A stretch of DNA of 64,000 nt from positions 17,003 through 81,002 of the forward strand of contig JAKPDW010000053.1 of the NCBI GenBank assembly GCA_029552245.1. Direction: 5' to 3'. Shown here piece by piece: positions 25,704 to 34,109 of this stretch (positions within the stretch are counted from its first letter, which is position 1; each line of letters begins with the position of its first letter). A program made the position numbers and the translations under genes. The notes under the pieces are model-generated. The model had not been told where the DNA came from and did not search any database. It saw nothing but the letters and a program-made list of their open reading frames with translations. Source of the DNA: Deltaproteobacteria bacterium (GTDB taxonomy: Bacteria > Desulfobacterota > Desulfomonilia > UBA1062).

Positions 25704-27209
25704 TCACTCGTCGAACATGCGCGCTTTGGGGAAGGATGGCGCGATGAGGCACTTGAAGAGGTTGAGCCTGTTGAGCTGGTTGGTCCCCTCGTAGATCTGG
25801 AGGAGCTTGATGTCGCGGAGCAGCTTCTCGGCCCCCAGGTCGTGCCTGAGCCCGGCGGCGCCCATGATCTCCAGGGCCGCGCGGCAGTTGGCCAGGCCCA
25901 GGTCCGTCCCCGTGATCTTGGCGAGAGAGGCCCAACCGGAACAGCACCTGATGTCTTCCTGCTTCGCCCAGTCGAACGATACCCTGCCCATGAGGTTCGT
26001 GGTGATCCTCTTGTCGAGGGTGGGAGATATCACCCTCTTGAAGTAGGCGTCCGGCATGAGGAGGAAGTAGTAGTAGAGGGGCTTGAACTGGAGCAGCCTG
26101 TAGAGGCCCCTGAGGCTGTTCGCGTGGTTGGCCTCCTGGTAGGCGAGCCTTCCAAGGGCGACGTTGGCGTACATCTGGGCGAGCCTGCTCTGCACCCACT
26201 CGTGATCGATGAGCGGCCTCCCGTTCAGCTGCGTCTTCGATGCGTAGTCGAGCGCCTTCTCGAGGGCGCCCCTGGCCGCCCCCACACCGAAGGCGCAGAC
26301 GCCCGGCCTGGTCGCGGAGACGACGTAATCGATGTAGGTCTGTGCCAGGGTGCGCCTCGGCTTCTTGGAGAACGCCCGAGCGTGGCCCTCGTCGAACAGG
26401 ACCAGCTCGTCCGGGACGAAGCAGTCCTCGAACACGAGCTCGCTCGCAGGGCATGCCCTCTGGCCCATCTTGTCCTCGTGGGAACCCAGGGAGAACCCCT
26501 TCATGCCGGTCTTCACCATGAGGCCCACGGTCGATTCGGCCGGGTGGCGGAGGTCCGTGTAGGCGTACAGGACGGTCCATGTCGAGAGGTGACCCATGGA
26601 GATGAACACCTTGGTGCCGTTGACCACGTAACCACCCTTGACCTTGCGCGCGTGGCAGGAGACGCTGCCCTTGTCGAGGAGCTCCACCTCCTCCACGTCG
26701 GTGCCCGCGCCGGGCTCGGTCACCGCGAGCGAGATCAGGCACGGCCACCCCGAGCGCTCTCCCTCCGCCACCTCCGAGAGGACACGCTTGGCCAGGCGCG
26801 TGTTCGCAGACGATATGACGCCGGCGACGCCCAGGTAATGGACGCCGATCACGTTCATGATGCCCAGGCAGGCTGACGCGACCTCTTCGGAGAAGTAGGA
26901 CATGGACGGGAGGTTGTAGCCCTTGCCGCCGAACATCCTCGGTATCCACATGGTGTAGAAGCCCCACCTGTTGGCGGTCTCCACCAGTTCGCGCGGCATG
27001 TACGAGGGGTCTTCCTGCGTCTTCCGGTCGATCTCGAGGGAGAGAGGCCTGGCGACCTGTTCGTTGAACGCGCGCGCAATGGAGACGACCTCGCGGATCT
27101 GCTTCACCATGTGGCGGGGCATGCGCACCCCGTAGGAAAGCCCCACGCTCGCGTCGTCGAACGGGGGAAAGTTCGACAGCCGCGCCCTGATTTCAGCCCT
27201 GGATACCAT
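25704..27209 (-). CDS. Acyl-CoA dehydrogenase (501 aa, catalytic YEGT loop present)
   Basis: ATG 27209 follows AAGGAGG with a 5-base gap and gives 501 residues, longer than the usual 380-400. Seen: SLAVTEPGAGTDVEEVE (flavin/acyl binding), VVNGTKVFISMGHLS, KMGQRACPASELVFEDCFVP, and the C-terminal IYEGTNQLNRLN with the catalytic Glu. Extra length lies between about 275 and 420, including aromatic-rich LLQFKPLYYYFLLMPDAYF, which may form a different substrate pocket or contact a membrane. It would take electrons from an acyl-CoA onto FAD and pass them to ETF. It is first in the run dehydrogenase-dehydrogenase-SDR-decarboxylase, just downstream of a TetR gene in the same direction. Confidence 0.92.
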   Translation of the reverse strand: MVSRAEIRARLSNFPPFDDASVGLSYGVRMPRHMVKQIREVVSIARAFNEQVARPLSLEIDRKTQEDPSYMPRELVETANRWGFYTMWIPRMFGGKGYNLPSMSYFSEEVASACLGIMNVIGVHYLGVAGVISSANTRLAKRVLSEVAEGERSGWPCLISLAVTEPGAGTDVEEVELLDKGSVSCHARKVKGGYVVNGTKVFISMGHLSTWTVLYAYTDLRHPAESTVGLMVKTGMKGFSLGSHEDKMGQRACPASELVFEDCFVPDELVLFDEGHARAFSKKPRRTLAQTYIDYVVSATRPGVCAFGVGAARGALEKALDYASKTQLNGRPLIDHEWVQSRLAQMYANVALGRLAYQEANHANSLRGLYRLLQFKPLYYYFLLMPDAYFKRVISPTLDKRITTNLMGRVSFDWAKQEDIRCCSGWASLAKITGTDLGLANCRAALEIMGAAGLRHDLGAEKLLRDIKLLQIYEGTNQLNRLNLFKCLIAPSFPKARMFDE

Positions 27210-27279
27210 GTTCACCTCCTTGCAAAGCTGTTGGGAAAGGCGCTCGTGCAGCGTCTTGTATGGACGCTGCGCCCCGAAC

Positions 27280-27963
27280 TCACAGGGGTGGTTCAGGGAG
27301 ACCCGCCCGGCATGCCTGATCGGCCATCATGCCCGAAAGCTCCTTTTTGCCTTTTTCCGTGAGGTACCACGAGACCATGGCATACGTCGCCGCCATGAGG
27401 GTCTCGATGGCCTCGGTACGCGAAAACCGCCTGGTCTTCAGGTAGCTCAAGGCCACGTGGAGGCACATGCCGGTTATGATGTGCCCCATGAGGGGTGCGT
27501 TGACCCCGGAAATGAAGCCCAGGTCCTCCCACTTGCGGAAGTCGTCCGCGATGTCCGTGGCAAAGGCGTCGAAGAACTCCCACGCGAGATCCTCGTCGTA
27601 ATCCATGCCGAGCCCCCCCCTCACCATGAGGAGGATCTGGTCCGGGTGTTCTTCCACGTAGTCGAAGAACGCCGTGAACGCGGGCCTCCACATGCTCACG
27701 CGCTCGCGGACGTCACCGGGCGTCTTCGTTTGGCTCAGTTCCTTGAGCTTGTTCCTGAGCGACTCGAGGTTCTCCCTGAGGATCTGCTCGTAGAGGTCGC
27801 GCTTGTCCCTGAAGTGGGCGTAGATGCTCCCGGTAGAGATGCCTGCCTCGCGAACGATGTCCGCTACCTGGGCCTTGTGGTACCCCTTCTCGCTGAACAC
27901 CTTGCACCCGGCCCTGATGATCATCTCGCGGGTTTCGGCTTTGCGGTCTTCGAACGATGGCAC
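27280..27963 (-). CDS. TetR family regulator of the acyl-CoA dehydrogenase cluster
   Basis: A 227-residue TetR protein starting at GTG 27963, with AGGAGG 5 bases before. The HTH reads EMIIRAGCKVFSEKGYHKAQ, then VADIVREAGISTGSIYAHF. The long C-terminal domain (about 70-200) has the helical pattern of fatty-acid or acyl-CoA responsive TetR proteins (for example VSMWRPAFTAFFDYVEEHPD), which is suggestive only. It ends 70 bases before the large acyl-CoA dehydrogenase gene and shares its strand, so it probably represses its own operon. A good promoter and an overlapping palindrome lie just upstream (27996-28041). Confidence 0.88.
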   Translation of the reverse strand: MPSFEDRKAETREMIIRAGCKVFSEKGYHKAQVADIVREAGISTGSIYAHFRDKRDLYEQILRENLESLRNKLKELSQTKTPGDVRERVSMWRPAFTAFFDYVEEHPDQILLMVRGGLGMDYDEDLAWEFFDAFATDIADDFRKWEDLGFISGVNAPLMGHIITGMCLHVALSYLKTRRFSRTEAIETLMAATYAMVSWYLTEKGKKELSGMMADQACRAGLPEPPL

Positions 27964-27995
27964 GAGGCCTCCTGCAAAAATATATCGTAAAAAAA

Positions 27996-28041
27996 TAGAA
28001 TCAACGTTTCTAAACTATAATACTCCTCGTTCGATTGTCAA
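27996..28041 (-). promoter_or_regulatory. Sigma70-type promoter with overlapping TetR-like operator
   Basis: On the minus strand, TTGACA (28041-28036), a 16-base spacer and TATAGT (28019-28014) make a good housekeeping promoter facing the TetR gene. Directly after the -10 lies TAGAA-N7-TTCTA (27996-28012), a 17-base inverted repeat covering the expected transcription start near 28007. That placement is ideal for self-repression by the TetR protein encoded 33 bases downstream. This island is markedly AT-rich. Confidence 0.65.
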
Positions 28042-28370
28042 GTCGAACCAGGCATGAGACAATGCGGGATACACCCGGGGCATGGATTCCCGCTCGGAGC
28101 GCTCCTCGTCGAGACGACAGGCGACCTGGTCTAGAAGCACCCAGGGTTGGACTCCCACGCCGGCCTCTTCGCGGCCGACGACCACCCGTCAATCGATTCC
28201 TGACGGCCGCGGGGGTGGAGGCAGGACCGCCTCCGGCCCCGCTTCCCCGTCCATCGTCCCCTGGCGGCCGCGGGGGTGGAGTGCGAATCCCTGGGTGCCT
28301 GCATGCCGGGCTTCGCCTCACGGGATAGAGGCCGCTCGAGAGGCCGGGCAGTGCGTTTTTTTTGGGTCCC
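28042..28370. other. Non-coding gap with a 16-bp direct repeat
   Basis: About 330 GC-rich bases between the TetR promoter and the 3' end of the acyl-CoA synthetase gene. GGCCGCGGGGGTGGAG occurs twice (28205-28220 and 28266-28281), 61 bases apart. A short open frame on the plus strand has no family features. A terminator for the synthetase gene should be here, but none is clear. Confidence 0.45.
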
Positions 28371-30548
28371 TCAGGATTCCCTGAACCGCTTGTACTCGTA
28401 CATGCGCGCGCAGGCCTTCACGGCGCGTTCGGGTGTCTGGTAGAACACGGGCTTGCTCGTGAACCCCTCCACCGTGTAGACGGTCTTGCTCTTTTCGTCG
28501 GTCATGAGGCTCACGCCGAACACCGGCTTTCCGTACGTGTCCATGAGCCTCGCAATGAGCCTCAGGTAGTCCTCCTCGAAGGTGTGCATGTACCTGACCG
28601 CGTTCTCCAGGAACTCCTGCGTGTAGGAAGGGTCGGCCCGCCTCACCGCGTCGGCCATCTTCCTGAAGTACAGGGCCCTGCCCATGATGCCGAGGTTGAT
28701 GATGGCGTCGCATCCGTCCCACTGCATGAGCTCCTCCATGACCGTCGTCATGATGCTGTTGCTCGGCTCGCCCACGAGGTCCACAGGGTTGGACCTGCTC
28801 CAGAAGGGGGGGAGGATCTCGTCGAGCTTCTCCACGAGCCGGGGAGAAAGCGCCGGGACCTCGAGCCCGTACTGGGCGCACAGGTCGGCCGTGATCACGC
28901 CCCACCCACCGCCCAGGGTCATGACCGCGACCCTGTTGCCGCCGGGCAGGGGAAGGGAGGAGAACGCGGCCGCCAGGTCCAACAGGTCCATGGACTGCTC
29001 GACCTTCACGATGCCTGCCTGCCTGCACACCGCGTCGAACACCCTGGCGTCAGACGTCATGGCGCCGGTGTGGCTGGATGCCGCCCTGTTGCCGGCCTCG
29101 CTCTGGCCCCCCTTGAGGAGGACTATGGGCTTCTTCCTGGACAGCTTCCTCGCGCTCTCGAAGAACCGGCCCCCGTCGCGGACGCCCTCGATGTAGAGCA
29201 TGACGATCGTGGTGGTCTCGTCGAGGGCGAACCCCTCGATGAAATCCTCCACCGTTATCATGGCCTCGTTGCCCGAGCCGCAGAACCCCCTGATACCGAT
29301 CCCCTGCTCCTCGGCGAACCCCAAGAGTTGCACCCCCATGTTGCCCGACTGCGCCACGACCGCTGTCCCGCCCGCCCTCGGCCGCACCGGGGACCCCGTG
29401 CAGTAGAGGTTGATGTGGGGGTTCGCGATCCCCATGGTGTTGGGCCCGAGAATGACGAGGCCGAGCCTCTTGGCCGCCTCCACGAGCTCTTCCTGGAGCC
29501 GCCTGCCGGCATCCCCTGTCTCGGCGAAACCGGACGAGATGAGCAGTACGCTCCGGATGCCCTTTGCGGCCAGCCGCGGCAGGAGGTCCATGACACCCCT
29601 GGCGGGGATGGTGACGACCGCGAGGTCAACCTTGCCGGGCACTTCCATGATGTCTTTGTATACGTGCCTGCCCGCGATCGTGCCGCCCTTGTCGTTCACG
29701 AGGTATATCTCGCCCGGGAACCCGCCGCTGACGGTATGGCAGAAGAGCATGTGCCCCCACTTGCCGATCTTCGATGACGCGCCGATGAACGCGATGGATC
29801 TCGGGTGGAAGAGGTTCCCCACGGCCCTGGGTTCCACGTGCCCGGGTGCGGCCTTGCGTTTTTGCCCGCCTGACAGGGCGACGAGGGCGTCCACGGCCAC
29901 GATCTTCCCCTCCGGGGTCACGAGCAGGGGGTTCACGTCCACCTCGCCCACCTCGGGGTGCTCGCACGCGAGCCTCGAGATGCCGACGAGGGCCTTCGCG
30001 AGCGCGTCGGTGTCCGCGGCGGCCTCACCCCTGAACGGAGCGAGGAGCCTCCTTGCGCGTATCTCCGAGATCATGGCGAGGGCGTCTTGCTGGTTCAGGG
30101 GGGCGAGCCTGAGCGAGAAGTCGGCCATGGCCTCGGTGAAGACCCCGCCCAGGCCGAACATGACGACAGGCCCGAAGATCGGGTCTCTGGTTATCCCCAT
30201 GACGAACTCCCGCCTGCCCTTGATCTGGGGCTGGACGAGAATGCCTTCCAGATCGGACGACGCCTCCCGGGAGATCGCCTCCGCCGCGCGGATTACGTCT
30301 TCCGGCGTGTCCAGGCCGAGGTGCACGAGCCCTCGCTCGGTCTTGTGGAGCAACTTGGATCCGAGGCCCTTGAGGACAACGGGGAAGCCGATGTCGCATG
30401 CGGCTGCAACCGCCTCGTGAGGGTCCCTCGACACCACCTCCTTCACCACGGGGACGCCGTAGGACTCGAGCACCTTCTTGGCCTCGTGCTCGTCCAGCGA
30501 TCTTCTGCCCGATTCCAGCGCGAGCCGGATGATCTCTGCCGCTTCCAT
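28371..30548 (-). CDS. ADP-forming acyl-CoA synthetase, ATP-grasp (beta) domain first
   Basis: The start ATG 30548 follows AGGAGGTG; the frame is open further but non-coding. The 725-residue enzyme would interconvert acyl-CoA + ADP + Pi with acid + CoA + ATP, via a phosphohistidine. Residues 1-230 are the ATP-grasp subunit domain (GFPVVLKGLGSKLLHKTERG, VQPQIKGRREFVMG, DVNPLLVTPEGKIVAVDA). About 250-380 is the CoA-binding Rossmann domain (SIAFIGASSKIGKWG), and 390-720 the ligase domain (VVAQSGNMGVQLLGFAEEQG, then SSHTGAMTSDARVFD with the likely His). In the better-known single-chain enzymes alpha precedes beta; here the order is reversed. It is divergent from a sigma54 activator that may control it. 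It is a natural ATP-yielding end step for acyl-CoAs made elsewhere in the window. Confidence 0.9.
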   Translation of the reverse strand: MEAAEIIRLALESGRRSLDEHEAKKVLESYGVPVVKEVVSRDPHEAVAAACDIGFPVVLKGLGSKLLHKTERGLVHLGLDTPEDVIRAAEAISREASSDLEGILVQPQIKGRREFVMGITRDPIFGPVVMFGLGGVFTEAMADFSLRLAPLNQQDALAMISEIRARRLLAPFRGEAAADTDALAKALVGISRLACEHPEVGEVDVNPLLVTPEGKIVAVDALVALSGGQKRKAAPGHVEPRAVGNLFHPRSIAFIGASSKIGKWGHMLFCHTVSGGFPGEIYLVNDKGGTIAGRHVYKDIMEVPGKVDLAVVTIPARGVMDLLPRLAAKGIRSVLLISSGFAETGDAGRRLQEELVEAAKRLGLVILGPNTMGIANPHINLYCTGSPVRPRAGGTAVVAQSGNMGVQLLGFAEEQGIGIRGFCGSGNEAMITVEDFIEGFALDETTTIVMLYIEGVRDGGRFFESARKLSRKKPIVLLKGGQSEAGNRAASSHTGAMTSDARVFDAVCRQAGIVKVEQSMDLLDLAAAFSSLPLPGGNRVAVMTLGGGWGVITADLCAQYGLEVPALSPRLVEKLDEILPPFWSRSNPVDLVGEPSNSIMTTVMEELMQWDGCDAIINLGIMGRALYFRKMADAVRRADPSYTQEFLENAVRYMHTFEEDYLRLIARLMDTYGKPVFGVSLMTDEKSKTVYTVEGFTSKPVFYQTPERAVKACARMYEYKRFRES

Positions 30549-31147
30549 GACACCTCCTCTCGACCTCAAGGAATGGAACCCCGTGCACTGCGCCCTGTGA
30601 GAGCAGACCGTGCACCCTTGTATCACTCTAGGCTGTGAAGCGAAAAAGTCAACCGCACGGTATCGGCGCCCCACGTCCGGCCAGCCTGTAGAGGGCACGG
30701 ACGGCGGCGGTTTCTCATCCACAACCGCCCGGGCCGCACGGCCCGCCCGCAGAGGGCAGGGACGCACCCGGGAGGAGGCCGAGGAGGATCGGGCGAGGGA
30801 GACGGCACATGCCAGGTCTGTTCACGTGGCGTGCCGGGACGTTACAGGGAGGCAGGCCGGGTGAAGGCTTGATCGTCGGTGCGGGTCTTCCCGGCCTCCT
30901 GGTATGCCCGGTATCGCTCTCATGTGCGGGCGTCGTCATCAGGTTGTCCGGGGTGGGAGGCCCTCTCTCCCCACGCCTGTCTCGGCACCCGGAGGCCTCC
31001 TGGCCGAGGTGCCGGCAGGACCGACCCGTGCACAGACGGGGCATGGCCGGACCTGTTGACAGACAAGCGGGCGCCGTTTATACCTTCTTCGTTGAGGAAA
31101 AGACCGAGGACTTGCGGGCGGCTCCCCGGAAGGAGGGTGCTTCGCTC
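30549..31147. other. Divergent intergenic region, about 600 bases
   Basis: It separates the acyl-CoA synthetase (minus) from the sigma54 activator (plus). It is non-coding by composition, although the activator frame is open through most of it. Apart from the possible -24/-12 element at 30602-30617, I see no clear promoter. Activator binding sites (short inverted repeats 80-200 bases upstream of that element) could lie here, but none stands out. Confidence 0.45.
30602..30617 (-). promoter_or_regulatory. Possible sigma54 -24/-12 element for the acyl-CoA synthetase gene
   Basis: On the minus strand GGGTGCACGGTCTGCT has GG, ten bases, then GC, the invariant spacing of sigma54 promoters. It matches the consensus TGGCACG-N4-TTGC only in part. 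It is about 55 bases upstream of the synthetase ATG, and a sigma54 activator is encoded divergently next door, which raises its plausibility. The match is weak. Confidence 0.35.
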
Positions 31148-32947
31148 ATGAAAAGGCTCCAGGAAAGATCGTACCCGAAAGGCGGCAGCGAGAGGATCGA
31201 AGGGCGTCGCTCTCACGGGGTGCCTGCCTCCCCTGTGCCCGGCGATCTCCTCGAGAACATCCTCGACTCGGCCAATTTCGGGCTCATTGCGGCGGACAGG
31301 ACGGGGAGGGTGATCTTCGTCAACAGCCTGGCGCGCTCCATTCTCGACATCATGGACGACCTCCTTGATCGTCGGCTGTTCGTGGGGGAGATCGACCCGG
31401 ACATGTGGGAGAGCTACCGGGAGATCATGGCCACGGGCAAGCCCCAGGTGAACCTTCCCGTCGTTTTCCGGGACATCCCCCTCGTGAGCCACAGGCTGCC
31501 GATCGTCAGGAACGGGGAGATCATCGGCGCCATGAGCATCTTCAAAGAGCGCGAGGCCTACGAGGAGCTGGCCAACGACGTCTTCAGGCTCAAGGAGTAC
31601 GCAAGGGAGATCGAGGCGATCATCGAGTCATCCTACGACGGCATCTACGTCACCGACGGCGAGGCGAACACCATCCGGGTGAACTCGGTCTACGAGAAGA
31701 TAACGGGGATCAAGGCCTCGGAGGTCATCGGCAGGAACATGGAAGAGCTCGTGAGGGAGGGCTACTTCGACGAGAGCGTGAGCCTCAGGGTCTTGAAGGA
31801 GAGAAGACCGGTCACTATCATGCAGACCCTCAAGTCGGGAAAGAGCATCCTGGTGACGGGCAACCCCATCTTCGACGAAGGCGGGAACGTCAGGATGATC
31901 GTCACGAACGTGCGCGACATGACCGACCTCGTGGAACTCGAGCAGCAGCTCGAGTACACCAAGGGGATGACGAGCGCCTACAGGGACGCGCTCAAGTCGC
32001 TCCAGAAGGCCAACATCCGCGACAACGACATCATCATGGTCTCCGAGCCCATGCTCCACATCCAGGAACTGCTCGAGAGGGTGTCCAAGACGGATTCGAC
32101 GGTCCTCATCTACGGCGAGACGGGCGTCGGCAAGGACAGGATCGCGGAGGAGATCCACGAGAGGTCCCACCGCGCCGAGACGGGGATCTTCGTCAAGATC
32201 AACTGCGGCGCCATTCCCGAGACCCTCTTGGAGAGCGAGCTCTTCGGGTACGAGAGGGGCGCCTTCACCGGGGCCCGCAAGGAGGGGAAGTCCGGGCTCT
32301 TCGAGGTGGCGAACAGGGGGACCCTCTTCTTGGACGAGGTGGAGTCGATGCCCATGGTCCTCCAGTCGAAGCTCCTGCGGGTGCTCCAGAGCTTCGAGTT
32401 CACGAGGGTGGGGGGGACGAGGCCCATCAAGGTGGACGTGAGGATCATCTGCGCGTCGAACCAGGACCTCAAGGAACTCATCGCGAAGAAACAGTTCAGG
32501 GCGGACCTCTACTACCGCCTGAACGTGATACCCATCTACGTGCCGCCGCTGCGCGAGAGGAGGGACGACATCCCCTACCTCGTGCATTTCTTCCTGAACC
32601 GGTTCAACAAGAAGCACGGGACAAGGAAGAAGATCTCCAAGGAGGCCATGGACCACTTGGTCGCCTACCCGTGGCCAGGCAACGTCCGCGAGGTGGCGAA
32701 CGTCATCGAGCGCCTCGTGGTGATCTCCCACAACGACTACATCGTTCCCGCCAACCTTCCCCGGGAGATCTTCGAGAAGGGGGTGAAGGACTTCTTCGAG
32801 AGCGGCCTCACGCTGAAGGAGCAGATGGGACGGATCGAGGTCTCCATCATCAAGAAGGCGATCGAGAAGTTCGGCAGCGCCCGCAAGGCCGCCCCTCACC
32901 TGGGGATAGACGCCAGCACGCTCACCAGGAAGCTCAAGAAGCTCTAG
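31148..32947 (+). CDS. PAS-PAS sigma54-dependent transcriptional activator
   Basis: ATG 31148 lies after GGAGGG with a rather long 11-base gap; the frame extends upstream but loses coding character. The 599-residue protein has two PAS domains (about 36-130, NILDSANFGLIAADRTGRVI; about 155-265, IIESSYDGIYVTDGEAN), a short coiled link, then the AAA+ domain: Walker A GETGVGKD near 322, the sigma54-contact GAFTGA near 371, Walker B TLFLDEVES, and the R-finger region. It ends in a Fis-type HTH (SARKAAPHLGIDASTLTRKL). There is no receiver domain, so the signal should bind the PAS domains directly; the ligand is unknown. Its divergent neighbour, the ADP-forming synthetase, is the obvious target. Confidence 0.93.
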   Translation: MKRLQERSYPKGGSERIEGRRSHGVPASPVPGDLLENILDSANFGLIAADRTGRVIFVNSLARSILDIMDDLLDRRLFVGEIDPDMWESYREIMATGKPQVNLPVVFRDIPLVSHRLPIVRNGEIIGAMSIFKEREAYEELANDVFRLKEYAREIEAIIESSYDGIYVTDGEANTIRVNSVYEKITGIKASEVIGRNMEELVREGYFDESVSLRVLKERRPVTIMQTLKSGKSILVTGNPIFDEGGNVRMIVTNVRDMTDLVELEQQLEYTKGMTSAYRDALKSLQKANIRDNDIIMVSEPMLHIQELLERVSKTDSTVLIYGETGVGKDRIAEEIHERSHRAETGIFVKINCGAIPETLLESELFGYERGAFTGARKEGKSGLFEVANRGTLFLDEVESMPMVLQSKLLRVLQSFEFTRVGGTRPIKVDVRIICASNQDLKELIAKKQFRADLYYRLNVIPIYVPPLRERRDDIPYLVHFFLNRFNKKHGTRKKISKEAMDHLVAYPWPGNVREVANVIERLVVISHNDYIVPANLPREIFEKGVKDFFESGLTLKEQMGRIEVSIIKKAIEKFGSARKAAPHLGIDASTLTRKLKKL

Positions 32948-33206
32948 TCGACACAGTGGCCGGAGCACACGCGAAGACACGCACACAAACGCCGCAAGGA
33001 GATGCCGGTCGAGACGGGCGTGCGCGTGCGGCATCGCGGGATGCAGGTCCCGTGGGCCTTGCCTGCCTCCCGAAGGGGATGGATCTTGCCGTTCGCCGTG
33101 AGCATGCCCGATGGCTCAAGGTGGCGACTGGGGCCTGGGCAGGAGATGGACCTCTCCGCGCGAAGGCGTCGATGAGCTTGGCGCGGTGTCCCGTCGCCGT
33201 CAGGGT

Positions 33207-34109
33207 TCAGGAGAGCTCGATCTCCCCCGAGAGCACGCGTTTCCTCTGGCCGCCCGGGCACAAGACGACGAGGGCCCCCTGGCTGTCGACGCCCAGGGAG
33301 ACGCCCTCCAGGTGGAGTCCGCCGGCATGCCTCACGAGCACCCTCTTGCCTGTCATGGCCGACATCGAGTTCCACCTCCCTCGGAAGGCATCGAACCCGG
33401 TTGCGAGGAATTCCCGGTACCCCCGGTAGAACGCTTCGAGAAAAGCGGCGACGAAGGACGCGGAGCCGTCCTTCCCGCCCGCCTCCAAGCGGATGGACGT
33501 CGCCTTGTCCCTTATTTCCGGGGGAAAATCGTGGGCTTCATGGTCCAGGTTCACGCCGACGCCTACCACGAGGTGATCCAGTTCGTCGCCCGTGATCGAT
33601 ATCTCGGTGAGGATCCCGGCCAGTTTCTTCCCCCTCGCGAGGATGTCGTTCGGCCACTTAATGCAGGCATGGATGCCGCAGTCATCCCTCAGGGCCTGAG
33701 CGAGGCATACAGCCGTCACCAAAGTGATGCCCGACATCCTGGCCGCACGCATGGCGGGCTTGAGGATCACCGAGAGGTAGAGCCCCTTGCCTTCGGCCGA
33801 GTGCCACGAGCGACCGAACTGACCGCGGCCCGCGGTCTGGGAGTCGGCGATGACGACCGTCCCTTCCGGGTGACCCAGGCGTGCGAGGCTGTGGGCCAGG
33901 CTGTTGGTCGACAAGGTCTCCCGGACGTGGATGACAGGGGCTTTCACTCCCTGCCCCGCAAGGGCGAGCCTCACCCTCCGGGCGAGGTCCGTGTCCCTGC
34001 CGCCGTCCTCCCCCTCGGGTGCACGCGGGTTCGGCTGCGCCTCGGCCTGAAGGGGGATGAGCCCGGGGGCCTCAGGTGCGTTCTGCATGGCATACGTCGC
34101 GTCGCTCAT
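33207..34109 (-). CDS. birA: Biotin--[biotin carboxyl carrier protein] ligase
   Basis: A 300-residue biotin protein ligase, which makes biotinyl-AMP and transfers biotin to the target lysine. Seen: ETLSTNS (substrate loop), the biotin-binding GRGQFGRSW at 94-102, KWPNDI with K151, GILTEIS and VVGVGVNLD, plus the small C-terminal SH3-like domain (GKRVLVRH). The first 40 residues are disordered and do not form the helix-turn-helix of E. coli BirA, so it is probably not a repressor. The start at 34109 has a poor ribosome site, and a later start is possible. It lies back to back with the gene set that includes a biotin carrier and biotin carboxylase (34959-40333), its likely substrate. Confidence 0.92.
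   Translation of the reverse strand: MSDATYAMQNAPEAPGLIPLQAEAQPNPRAPEGEDGGRDTDLARRVRLALAGQGVKAPVIHVRETLSTNSLAHSLARLGHPEGTVVIADSQTAGRGQFGRSWHSAEGKGLYLSVILKPAMRAARMSGITLVTAVCLAQALRDDCGIHACIKWPNDILARGKKLAGILTEISITGDELDHLVVGVGVNLDHEAHDFPPEIRDKATSIRLEAGGKDGSASFVAAFLEAFYRGYREFLATGFDAFRGRWNSMSAMTGKRVLVRHAGGLHLEGVSLGVDSQGALVVLCPGGQRKRVLSGEIELS

Noticed and set aside
28035..28384. Two small plus-strand frames between the TetR promoter and the synthetase gene
   Set aside because: No ribosome site or homology, and a perfect direct repeat runs through them; non-coding is more likely.
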